From Hondaea fermentalgiana (Eukaryota; Sar; Bigyra; Thraustochytrida; Thraustochytriidae), in NCBI GenBank assembly GCA_014084085.1, contig NPFB01000019.1:833832-897831 (forward strand): a stretch of DNA of 64,000 nucleotides, given 5' to 3'. Of the stretch, positions 48,448 through 58,100 are shown piece after piece. The position numbers and the translations under genes are program-made. The notes below the pieces were generated by a model, which made no database searches, was not told the origin of the DNA, and was given only the letters and a program-made list of their open reading frames with translations. How positions within the stretch are numbered: position 1 is the stretch's first letter; each line of letters opens with the position of its first letter.

Positions 48448-50700
48448 TCAATCTAGCTTCAAAAAAGCTTGTCCCGTCGATTCCTGGTGTTTCTTGAGCG
48501 CTGCGGTGGACGTTTGGGCTTCAGCGGCCTTTGACATGCGAACTTGACGGTCAATCTCGCGCTGCCGCTTGGCGAGTTTCTTGAAGTTCGCCTTTTGACC
48601 ATGAAAGTCGCGGTTCATTGCGCGCCAAGCCTCCTTTTGAGACATGAGATGACCGTGCTCATCACGATATTCAAGCTTGGGACCAATGCCGTCGTCAACA
48701 ATGGGCTTCGCATCGTTGGCCCGACCAATGATAATATTGTTGCTTGCGTGCTTTCCAGGATCCAGATCGCCTCGCGCGCGAAGCTTACTTAGTGCGGACG
48801 TGAGCCCACTTTCAGTACGTCCGCCGGCACTTCTGTTTGCATGTCCTTGTGGGCCCGCATCCCCATCTGCGCCAAAAGCGTCGACGCCCAGAATGTTGTG
48901 CGTGCGCGGAAGCGAGATCTCCGCTTTGTTCCTCTTTCGACCATTGCTGTCGGGATCGAGCTCCCCGCTTGCAGAACGATCACGTTTCGAGGATGATGTC
49001 TCGGTCCCAACAACAGGCCCACGTTCCTCTTCCATCTTGTGACGGCGATCTGCGGTCTGGGCCTCAATTCGCGAAGCGAACTCAGCCGTACTCGAGAGCA
49101 CGAGGCCTTCATTCTCTGGATCAGCTGTCATCTTGTCGGACATCGCTTGGGTACTCGTGCCAGCAGCGCCACGTTCTCGAGCGATGCGTGCTGCAATTTC
49201 GTCAGGACGAAAAGAATTGTCTTCCAATGGCCTTTGGCTAAGCTCGGTGGGTAGTCTTAATGGTAGCCCACTCGAGGAAACGTCAGCGGGCTCGCCATCA
49301 TTATCTGCGATCCGTCTTGGTCGTTTCTCGCGACGGCGAAGAATGAGTGTTGCGTCGTCCTGGTCTCCGTTGCTGTCCTGCGCCTCTTGACCCGTCTGTG
49401 CTAGTCCAGGTGCTAGCGTTGGTGCTGGAGTTGCATCGTCTTCGTGTTTTGCGTCCCGTTTGCTTTCTTTGTCCCTTTTCTTTGACTTTTTCTCCTTTTT
49501 CTCCTTTTTGTCTTTCTTTTTTTTGCTCTTCTTGTCCTTTTTTGACTTTTTGCGACTCATTGCAGCGAGGTCTGCGTACTCTTCCGTTGTGTAATAGTCT
49601 TGCATTTGTTGAAAGACCGCAAAACCTGCCTGCTGCTCCTTGACCTCGCGCAAACGCGCAGCAACGGCGGCATCGAGGTCCTCGGGGTCATCATTGTGCT
49701 CACGTTTCACAGCAACGGCCTCCAGTTGACCACCCGACCCAAGGATCGTCGGGGCCGCGCTTCGATTTCCCAGTGCAGAAGGCCTCCCCTCGTCAGCAGC
49801 AGGGTCGACATCGTCATACTTTGCGAGGATACCTGTGGACTTGTTCTCAATACCGGAGAGAGAAGGCTCGCCCTTTCGCCGTCGAATCTTCTCGTGCGCT
49901 TCGGCGACGCGTTTCTGCGCGGCAAGGCGATGGTCCTCGAGTTCGTCGGGTTCACTTGCCAATTGCCCAGATGCGGCATCAATGACACCCGAGTCTCGAA
50001 GCGTGAGCACAACGCCGTCGCCTTGTGCTGCCAAGTCGGCAAGATCGTGGGCGACTCGAACCCCCGCAAGTTCGCTGTCATCAGCGCTTGCGCCGCCACG
50101 TTCAGAGGAAGCTGGTGTGTGTTGTTTTACCTTTCTCTTTGATGCAGACGGTTTCAAAGGCTTGGTCTTTGTTCCTGCGAGCATCGATGAGCTCCGAGCG
50201 AGCCAGTCGGCAGCAGACTCCCCATCGCGAGTCGTTTCATCACCCAGAGTCTTGCCTTCGAGCTTGGCACGAAGCTTGCGCTGTTTCTGAGCGTGGGCGA
50301 TACGATCTTGGACGTCGTTGCGCCGGGCTTCCGCAGCTGCGTTTTCTCGCGCAATTGCCTTTGCTTCGTGCGTGTCTTTGGGCCGCGCCGACGCAACACG
50401 TAATGGTTTGAGACCGAGAGAGGCCCGGATACGATTCGTCTCCTCGATGGAGCAGGAGATCTCTCCGTTGCTTTCAGTCACCAGTGCACGGCCAAAGGGT
50501 TCGTCTGCGCCCGCGCCTGCGCCGTCTTCTGTAGTGCCACCGCCATTCGCTGCCGTTCCTCCATGCTGCTGCTGCTGCTGTTGCGTTGTGCCGCGCAGAG
50601 GCTTGAGCCCGAGTAGTTTGCGCAGACGGTTCGTCTCCTCCACGGAGCACGAGATCTCCCCGTCTCGCTCCACCGTCTGCGCGCGCAGGCCCTCCATCAT
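48448..50700 (-). CDS. SART1: SNU66/SART1 tri-snRNP protein with two HIND motifs
   Basis: 750 aa, ATG at 50700-50698 (a second Met follows). Two copies of the Hub1-binding HIND motif stand at the N-terminus: SVEETNRLRKLLGLKPL (19-35) and SIEETNRIRASLGLKPL (84-100). A Lys-rich block (SKKDKKSKKKKDKKEKK, about nt 49490-49550) and the SNU66 C-terminal block follow: GLTSALSKLRARGDL, then KLEYRDEHGHLMSQKEAW, RDFHGQKANFKKLAKRQ and a short tail. The protein is a component of the U4/U6.U5 tri-snRNP needed for spliceosome activation, and it recruits the ubiquitin-like Hub1/UBL5 through HIND (family knowledge). The length is close to the usual 600-800 aa. Diverges from the FAD oxidase gene. Confidence 0.9.
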   Translation of the reverse strand: MMEGLRAQTVERDGEISCSVEETNRLRKLLGLKPLRGTTQQQQQQHGGTAANGGGTTEDGAGAGADEPFGRALVTESNGEISCSIEETNRIRASLGLKPLRVASARPKDTHEAKAIARENAAAEARRNDVQDRIAHAQKQRKLRAKLEGKTLGDETTRDGESAADWLARSSSMLAGTKTKPLKPSASKRKVKQHTPASSERGGASADDSELAGVRVAHDLADLAAQGDGVVLTLRDSGVIDAASGQLASEPDELEDHRLAAQKRVAEAHEKIRRRKGEPSLSGIENKSTGILAKYDDVDPAADEGRPSALGNRSAAPTILGSGGQLEAVAVKREHNDDPEDLDAAVAARLREVKEQQAGFAVFQQMQDYYTTEEYADLAAMSRKKSKKDKKSKKKKDKKEKKEKKSKKRDKESKRDAKHEDDATPAPTLAPGLAQTGQEAQDSNGDQDDATLILRRREKRPRRIADNDGEPADVSSSGLPLRLPTELSQRPLEDNSFRPDEIAARIARERGAAGTSTQAMSDKMTADPENEGLVLSSTAEFASRIEAQTADRRHKMEEERGPVVGTETSSSKRDRSASGELDPDSNGRKRNKAEISLPRTHNILGVDAFGADGDAGPQGHANRSAGGRTESGLTSALSKLRARGDLDPGKHASNNIIIGRANDAKPIVDDGIGPKLEYRDEHGHLMSQKEAWRAMNRDFHGQKANFKKLAKRQREIDRQVRMSKAAEAQTSTAALKKHQESTGQAFLKLD

Positions 50701-50829
50701 GGACTCTCCTCTTCTTCGCCCCTCTCTAATCTGCTTCTGCTAGGCCTAGGCCTATACCACTCACATCAACTAGGTATACCGGGCCAAAGAGAGGTCATAC
50801 CGATGTCGTTCGTCTACTGCTCTTTCTCT

Positions 50830-50860
<31 letters not shown>

Positions 50861-51162
50861 TCGGTCCTCGCGTGTCTCAGCGTCTCTTGGCGGGTTCTTG
50901 TCACGCTGGGTCTCTTGCTCCGCTTCGGACTCATGCCAAAGCTCTCGTCTCGTCTCGTCTCGTCTCATCGGTTCGCTGCCTATAATAATAACAATAGGTG
51001 AGTGCCAAGTAACCAAGCTCCTGAGTAGTACACACGGTCGTGCCAAGAAGAGCGCACTCGAGCGCAGCAGCACAGACACCTGCAGAAGCAGACCGATCAC
51101 CAAGGCGCTACGACCACCTCTCTCTACGACCAGTGCTGCGACTAGCGCTGCAGAGCGCGCGG
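50701..51162. promoter_or_regulatory. Divergent promoter region, SNU66 / FAD oxidase
   Basis: 462 bases. It holds TAGGCCTAGGCCTA (50741-50754) and CTAGGTATACC (50770-50780), a CCAG run (about 50831-50860) and a TCTCG/CGTCT run (about 50944-50966). No gene supported; the open frame reaching 51040 begins with GTG, not ATG. Confidence 0.5.
50741..50780. promoter_or_regulatory. TAGGCCTAGGCCTA palindrome + CTAGGTATACC
   Basis: The perfect palindromic 14-mer lies 41 bases from the SNU66 start codon and about 410 bases from the FAD oxidase ATG. CTAGGTATACC follows 15 bases on. The same two elements are adjacent at 18226-18250. Confidence 0.4.
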
Positions 51163-54100
51163 ATGGGAACAAGGTCGGCGCGCCGTGGCAGGCGAGACCC
51201 TCGCCTCACTGTCAGACATCAGGGCGAGACCGAACACGTCGTCCATTACGAGCACGAGGAGGAGGGCGAGGACGACGACGACGACGACAACGACGACGAC
51301 GACGACGCGAGGTCACCATCACCAAACACACGCGAGGGCGTCTCAGACGCGAGCGATGAGACCTTTAGCATCATGAGCTATTCGAGCGAGCTCGGAAGTA
51401 GATTTAGCTACGTGTCCGAGGAAGACGACGAAGTCCTCGGCACCTCAAGACAGCGAACGCGAGACCAGAACCACACCCATCACCGTCAGCGGCGCCGGCG
51501 CCGGCAGACGCTGGAACCCATATATAACCCTGATCACCGTGAAGAAACGCCGACGCGATCTCACACAGCCACCGAAGTTTCGCAGCAAAGCACGAGCCTC
51601 GAGGACGATGCGTCGTCTTCCTCAGTCCTGAGCCCGGCCTCAGCCTCATCGTTGAGCTCTTTGACGTCGTCCCTACCGGGATCCGGTTCTGGACGGCCCA
51701 GACTGCTGAAACGACTGGCCGTCTGTCTGTGGCACTTTCTTCCACTCATTGTCCTTGGCGGCTGGAGTCTGTATGCACTCTTTAGCGGAGACAGGGTGTT
51801 CTCGCAGCTCTCGCGTGGAGAAGTACTGGAATGGCGTGACGACGGCCGCGTTGCCGTCTTGCGGAACCGAACTATTGTATTCTCCAATGGAACACTGCTC
51901 TTTTATAATGGATCGCGTCGCTTCCCGGACGGAAGCTGGACCCACCGCGAGGATATCTGCTACGAGGACCTTGCCGAGTGCGCCGCCGATCGCGTCGCTC
52001 CCGATGCTCGAAACGCACTGAAAACTTTTCTCGAGTCCAACGTACAAGAGGAAGCAGCTGCGGCCGCCACGGCCGGCGTTGTCGAGCCTTATTGCGGGTT
52101 TGCCTCCAAGACTCGCTTCCGATCCTGGAGTGGAATGATTCAAAGCGAAGCACCCATCTTGTATCCACGAAACGACTCCGAGGTTGTTGACGCTATTCGG
52201 GCCATTGGCGACGCTGGCTGCAAAGTTCGTCCCGTCGGCGGACGTCATAGCGAAAGCGGTATCAGCGTGGACAGCTTTGATCTGCGTGCCGTGGGCATCT
52301 CCCTCGCGCGCTATACCGCCCCGCCAGACGCAGACTGGACGCTTCAAGACACGCCTTCGATGCGGGCTCGTCTCGGTCGTGAAAAACGCATCCGAGGCGA
52401 GGCTGGGCGCACCTTTTTGCACCTCAACAGGGTCATCCGGCCATTGGGGTACCATCTGCCAACCCTTCCAGAGACTTGGTCGCTTTCTCTTGGCGGGGCC
52501 GTCGCTGGTCTTGTGCCAGGTGCCACCTTTGGGCGATCCTTTGTTGGCGTCTATGCAACGCGTCTTCGCGTCGCTCTCGCAGATGGAAGAATCATCGACA
52601 TTGCGGACCCCCTTGACCTGGCCATGTGGCGAGGCTCTATGGGCCTGAATGGCCTCATTCTTGGAGTTGAATTCGAGGTCGAGCCACGTAAGCACTATTC
52701 CATGGGTGCTCGTAAAACGCTGGTGCACGAGTGGAATCCATGGTTTCTTGACGCCGCCATATCATCCCTGCTTCCAGGGGCCCAGGGGGCCCACTACATG
52801 CTCGACCCGTGGACCGATGAGCTCGTGGGCATTGGCTTTGTCACAAAACGGCCACGTCAGAGACTATACGAACGCCTCACATCATCCTCTGGGTCGACCG
52901 CGTCTCGCTTTCAATCCGACGATGATTGCACCTTTGACGTCGCGCGTCTGCAGTGCAATTTCCCCGAATTTTGCGAGTATCGCTTCATGTTTGGTGACTT
53001 CTTACCTGCGCACTCTTGTCGTTTACGTCGGCACCCTGATCCGGATCGCGAAGCAATACGCGAGGCGTACGATGCTCTCCAACCTATCATGGACCTTGCG
53101 GCCGACACAGGTCTGCCCGACGCGCCGGCCGAGCACCCGTCAGGTCTGAGGCAATGCCATTGGGACATGCGCCTGGAATCTATCATGCAGACCGCGCACG
53201 AGTCTCGAGCGTTACTCAACGACGGCTTTTGGTCGCTTTCCGCGCCGCGCAGCGTGTCCATCTCGTACCTCTTTCCTGTCGAGAAGCTTTTCCGCGCTCT
53301 CGATGTTTTGCGAACTCTCGTGCGCGAACTTGTTATCCGCAATGCTCCTTTTAGCATGCGGGACGCTCCGGTCACCTTTCAGTTCGTTCGCCTCGAGGAG
53401 CGCACACAGGTTCTATTGCCGCACAACGCGCCGGTGGGTGACTTTGTTAGCATACAGGTGCGCGTCACGCCGGGCAAGGGCGACACTGCACACGCCTGGC
53501 GATACGCGCTTGCAGAGCTGGAGCAACGTTGGCAGCTCGCCTTTCCTGACGTAGCCGTCTTTCCAAATCCTGGGCAGGTTTTTGGTCTCCACGTCTTTCG
53601 CGCGGCAAATGCAACGCGCGAAGAAGCCCTTATGGCGCGCTACAGACGCATTCGCCGCGTCCGTGATGCCTTTCAACTCATCAAGCACCACTACGAGGCC
53701 CGTATGCGCGAGGATGTACGGCGCAGGGCGCCTCACAGCCAACAGTCAACTTCTTGGTTTGGGGGCGGATCCTCGCAGGGCGTGGAGAACATGCGCACCT
53801 TTGAGGAAGTGTATGGAGTCGTTGACCCGTCGCTGGCCATGCTGCGTGAGATCCAGGCCGAGATTGCGGAGACTGACATTTCGGAGAGCGAGTTCCTTGC
53901 CCGCCGACAAGAGCACGAAGCCGCGCGGCTTGCCGTGGACCGCGAGGACGAGTATTTCGGGGACATCAATCGAGAGCTCATCCAAGAGGCGTACGCTGGC
54001 GATGGCGCAAGCGACGCCTCACTTTTGGGGAGTCTCCCTGTTCCCTTTATGGACCCAATGCTGCAGCGCAAAATGTTTTCGCAGGCTCAAATGGCCGCTT

Positions 54101-54513
54101 TTCTACGATATCGACAGACCGTCGATCCCGAGAATCGTTTTTGGGGCGGTAAGGCGACGCAACTTTTTTCCCAAAAGCTAAAGCGGTCCATTTCGGGGCT
54201 CGATGACCCTGATACCCTTGCAGAGGCACACTTGATTCTCGATCTTAAGCACTCGGAACTGCGGGCGGAAATTGCTCGCGAGGCGCGCAAGAACATGATT
54301 GGGTCTACGATTCTCGTGGCAATGCTCTTCTTTGGTGCATACAGAATTGGCCAATACCTTTGGCAACGACGAAGTCGTCGACGACGCCGAGGACGTCGAG
54401 ATAGCAGCTCAGATGACGACACGGCAAGCGACGCTTCGGGATCGGACAGTAGCAACAGTAGTAGTGAGAGTGATTCAAATAGCGAAAGTGGCAACACCTC
54501 GAGTTCGAGCTAG
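51163..54513 (+). CDS. Membrane-anchored FAD-linked oxidase (ALO/gulonolactone oxidase-like)
   Basis: 1116 aa from ATG 51163. The N-terminal ~180 residues are disordered, with a poly-Asp run (nt 51268-51308) and Ser/Arg-rich stretches. A single membrane helix (about 185-205, LAVCLWHFLPLIVLGGWSLY) suggests a type II anchor. The FAD-binding PCMH domain starts near 319 (FRSWSGMIQSEAPILYPRND) with VRPVGGRHSESGIS, whose His sits where family members carry covalent FAD, and SLGGAVAGLVPGATFGRSF. A C-terminal substrate-type domain ends near DPENRFWGGKATQLF; I do not see the HWxK motif of classical aldonolactone oxidases. A second membrane helix (about 1045-1065) and a Ser/Asp tail end the protein. 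The substrate is unknown; it may oxidise a sugar lactone or another alcohol. Confidence 0.7.
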   Translation: MGTRSARRGRRDPRLTVRHQGETEHVVHYEHEEEGEDDDDDDNDDDDDARSPSPNTREGVSDASDETFSIMSYSSELGSRFSYVSEEDDEVLGTSRQRTRDQNHTHHRQRRRRRQTLEPIYNPDHREETPTRSHTATEVSQQSTSLEDDASSSSVLSPASASSLSSLTSSLPGSGSGRPRLLKRLAVCLWHFLPLIVLGGWSLYALFSGDRVFSQLSRGEVLEWRDDGRVAVLRNRTIVFSNGTLLFYNGSRRFPDGSWTHREDICYEDLAECAADRVAPDARNALKTFLESNVQEEAAAAATAGVVEPYCGFASKTRFRSWSGMIQSEAPILYPRNDSEVVDAIRAIGDAGCKVRPVGGRHSESGISVDSFDLRAVGISLARYTAPPDADWTLQDTPSMRARLGREKRIRGEAGRTFLHLNRVIRPLGYHLPTLPETWSLSLGGAVAGLVPGATFGRSFVGVYATRLRVALADGRIIDIADPLDLAMWRGSMGLNGLILGVEFEVEPRKHYSMGARKTLVHEWNPWFLDAAISSLLPGAQGAHYMLDPWTDELVGIGFVTKRPRQRLYERLTSSSGSTASRFQSDDDCTFDVARLQCNFPEFCEYRFMFGDFLPAHSCRLRRHPDPDREAIREAYDALQPIMDLAADTGLPDAPAEHPSGLRQCHWDMRLESIMQTAHESRALLNDGFWSLSAPRSVSISYLFPVEKLFRALDVLRTLVRELVIRNAPFSMRDAPVTFQFVRLEERTQVLLPHNAPVGDFVSIQVRVTPGKGDTAHAWRYALAELEQRWQLAFPDVAVFPNPGQVFGLHVFRAANATREEALMARYRRIRRVRDAFQLIKHHYEARMREDVRRRAPHSQQSTSWFGGGSSQGVENMRTFEEVYGVVDPSLAMLREIQAEIAETDISESEFLARRQEHEAARLAVDREDEYFGDINRELIQEAYAGDGASDASLLGSLPVPFMDPMLQRKMFSQAQMAAFLRYRQTVDPENRFWGGKATQLFSQKLKRSISGLDDPDTLAEAHLILDLKHSELRAEIAREARKNMIGSTILVAMLFFGAYRIGQYLWQRRSRRRRRGRRDSSSDDDTASDASGSDSSNSSSESDSNSESGNTSSSS

Positions 54514-55144
54514 TCGGCCATGGTGGCGGAAAACTGAACAAGCGTTAAAAGAGATGAGGGTAAACGTCGTTGACTAGGCCTGGGCCCTCCTTCCGAACTA
54601 GCCAGTCAGCCAACCCATAGTGTGCATAGCATGTGACGTGAAATTCTTCTGTGAATAGGTGGCTGATCGAAACCGCATCCAATCAAGTCATCATCATCAT
54701 CATCATCATCATAATTTTCATCGTCGGAGTCAGATCGTCACCGACGAGTTGAGTTGAATTGGCAAGCAAAACAGTCTTGGGAAAGAAAGAAAAAACATTA
54801 TAACACATCTCAGCTCCTTTTATTTTAGTGTGTTGATTGGTCTCATTTTTTTGGTTTTGATAAAAGGAATATGCTGGCTGAAGGCCCAAAATTGAAAGTT
54901 CGAGCGTGATGCTCGCTCGTTGCAGTGTGTAGAAAATTTAAAGGCTCGCTCTATCAAAAGAAAGAACTGAGAGCCTAGAGCTTGGCATTGGCCATATGAG
55001 CGCAGCGCCGGTGGCGCCTGGCGCGGAAATATAGCGGGCAGGAGAAAGATGAATCTCGTGGCCCGGCAAAGCTGGTGGAATTGGAAAATGAAGGGGGAAA
55101 ACAGCGGAAAGACGTGGCCCATCCTGGCTAATTGGATATGTTGG
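54514..55144. other. Convergent 3' intergenic region
   Basis: 630 bases between the FAD oxidase (+) and the CHAT protein (-). It holds TAGGCCTGGGCC (54575-54586), an ATC run (about 54688-54713) and AT-rich 3' flank. No gene seen. Confidence 0.5.
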
Positions 55145-58100
55145 CTACTGGGGAGTCATGGACGGAGACGCGCTCGAATTGATTGACCCAGTGGTCTTGC
55201 TTCGTACAACTTGTGTTGTGTTGGCAATGACGAGTTGGCACTGTTCGATGATTGTCGTGAACCGCTCTGGCGTCAGCGCGTGCGTTTCATCCATGATCTG
55301 ACGAGGGTTGCCTGCCAGGGGCTTGAGAAAGGGATGCTCGCCGATCGCATCCAAAAGAGTGTACGGGTTTGCAGTCTTCTCGCGCGGGGGCTCTGCGCTC
55401 GACATGAGCTTGGCAATGTATGAGGGAGAGCAGAGGCGCGTCGAGAGGGCGAGGCGCAGAAAGAGAAGCGCTGCATCCCGATGATGCAGAGGCCGCAATT
55501 TCAGGTTGGTCACAGTGTAACCAGGAATGCGGCCGATGCTCTTGGAACTGGTCATGAGGATACAGAGTCCCTCAACCTCGTCCGAGAGGCGACCCAAAAA
55601 CGTGCGAAAGCTTGGGTCCTTGCTGTCAATGTTATCGCAGCCACTGAGCAGCAGTAGAAATTTGCGGTACCGCAGAAGCTCAAAGAGCTGCTCGCGATAC
55701 ACCTCCTCCATGTCCATAGCTGAACTATCGCCTTGGAGGCTAGATGAAGCCGTTTTGAGAGAACGGGTTCCGTGCGCCGGGGGCGCGCTGTGCGGATCAA
55801 TTGTGCGATCGCGCAGCTTTTTCACGAGCTCGCTCACGGAACTCATCTCGTTCGCGCGAATGAGAATCGCGCCTTGCGGAAAGTTGCCGCGGCGCAGTGC
55901 GTAATTGACCACAAATGAGGCCAGCGACAGCTTGCCGATACCAGACGTGCCCGTGCACGAAACGATGCGACGGGTCATGATAGCCGCCAAAAGGTCGTAG
56001 GCCTGCACATTGCGGCCAAGAAATTCCTTGGGCAGGGCCGAAGAGACAAAGCTCCCCCACCACAGCCGCCGGCGCTCTTCCTGCCGCTCCTGGTCCTCGG
56101 GAAGACCCGACACTATGGCATCGCCCGAGGGCCAGCGCTTGAGCTCGGCACGTCCGGGGAAAATGGGAACATCGTGGTTGGCATCCTTTGGCAGCAAGAG
56201 GAACTTGCTCGCTTGTTCAGGGCGAATGCTCGGCGCCATGGAAGCAGCGACGCCTCCGACGCGGGCCTGTTCTTGAGCCCGTACAGCCTGGGTGGCCACA
56301 TCAAAGGCCTTGCGGACCGTTCCTCCAATTGCGAGCTCCAGGTAGAACCATCGAGTGAAGGCTTGCGCAGCCGTATCCTGAATGCGCTCAGCAACCTTGA
56401 CGCAGACCACGTGAGGAACACCGGCGTCGATAAAAGCCTGGCCGGCAAACTCGGAATGGCAGGCAGAGACGAAGGCCAGCTTCACCTTGGACATCTTGCT
56501 GCCGCTCGCGCCGCCCGCCAGGTCGCGGAGTACCGAAGTAGCAACGGGCCGCGCACCTCCAATCTGGTCTTCGAAGAGGAGCGCGTCGCGGCTACCATGA
56601 CCCGAGTAGTGGATCGCACGACTGCGCAAGGTCACCTCGGAGCGAAGACGATCCATAGTCGCAAAGCCAAACGAGAGATTGATGTCGCGCTTTGCATCTT
56701 GAAAGGTCTGCATCAGCATATGGCGCTCCGCCTCATACTCAATGCTTGCGCAAGCCATCGGCTGACCATCCGGCCCAAAGTGCACCAAGGGGATGGAAAA
56801 CAAAACGCTCAAACGTGGGCGAAAGCCATCACGTTCGTCCTGAATCATGTCGTGCACCATTGGGTTCATCATAACGTCTCCATTGCCGGAGCCCGAGAGG
56901 GAAGGACCGCCTCCGCTTGTCGGAGACGGGTTTGCCCACGCGTCCGGGCTGTCGAAGCTTCCCGATGGGCTGGAGAACGAGGGGTCCATATCCCACGACG
57001 GGAGCGCGCTTGCCGAAGACCATTGCTGCTGCTGCTGGAGGCCTTGAGATCGCGCGCGGTTTACACCAATGAATTCGGACTTGGCGCGTTCCAGAAGCTC
57101 GCGCTTTTCCCTGGCACGAAGCGCCTCAGCCCAGATCCGACGCGAGCTTCGCACCGTCTCGTCAATAAGGTCGCGATCTGACTGACGCAGACCCTTGCAT
57201 CCATGGAGACCAATGTAGTGAGGGCAGCTCATGCGAAGCGCAAGGCAAATCTCCTTGCCAGCGACCTCGCCGAGCATGTTCTCGCTGAGATCGAGCTCCT
57301 GAAGATGCGTTCCCCTTTCCAGCAGCTCCACAACGGCGCACACCAAGACGTTGTCGCCCGAGAGACGGCAGCCGCCAAGACCGAGCGCGCGCAGGCGCGA
57401 GTCCGGGGTGGCGATGCGGCGAAACAATGCGCTGGCCGCGCGAGAACCAATGGGCATGTTACCCATGTGCAGCTCATGCAAGGTACCTGGACAGGACTCC
57501 GAACCGAGCAGCGGCTTGCCCTCATCGCTAAAGAGGGTCTGAAACATCTTGGTCGGGAAACCAAGAACCGCGTTGTTCGAAAGGTCAATGCCACGCACAG
57601 CCCAGTCCTCGGTGGAGGCGGTGGAAATCGCATCTAGCACCGCGGCGCAGTGCGCGTCCGTCAGGTTGTTACCACTAAGATCGAGCCACCGTACGCGCAA
57701 TTTGGGCGGCAACGCGGAGCCTTCGTGGTGCGATGTGGGCGGCTGCAGCAAATGCAGGATGGGGTTAAGGTCACGACCGGAAAGACCGCTTTCGCGAATG
57801 GAAAGGCCCGCAAGGCTGAGGGATATTGTGCGCCGCGTGAGAATGGCCTTGGCAATGAGGGCCACGTCCTTCCCGCGGCAGAGAAGGTTGTCGAACGTGA
57901 GCCATTGCACGGTATCAGGAAGAAAGCGGACAAGCTTGGCGAGCACCTTGGTGTCAATCCGCTGATCTCCGTCTGTAGGTCCAATGAGAGTGAGCGAGGT
58001 GATACTGGGGAAGCGACGCAGGCAGTCCAAAAGGTTGTCGAAAAAGTGCTCGTTGGAGCACTTGGTGCACTCCCGCACACAGAGCGCCCACTCTTGGGCA

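Noticed and set aside
51040..51162. Earlier start for the FAD oxidase
   Set aside because: Position 51040 is GTG; the first ATG is at 51163.
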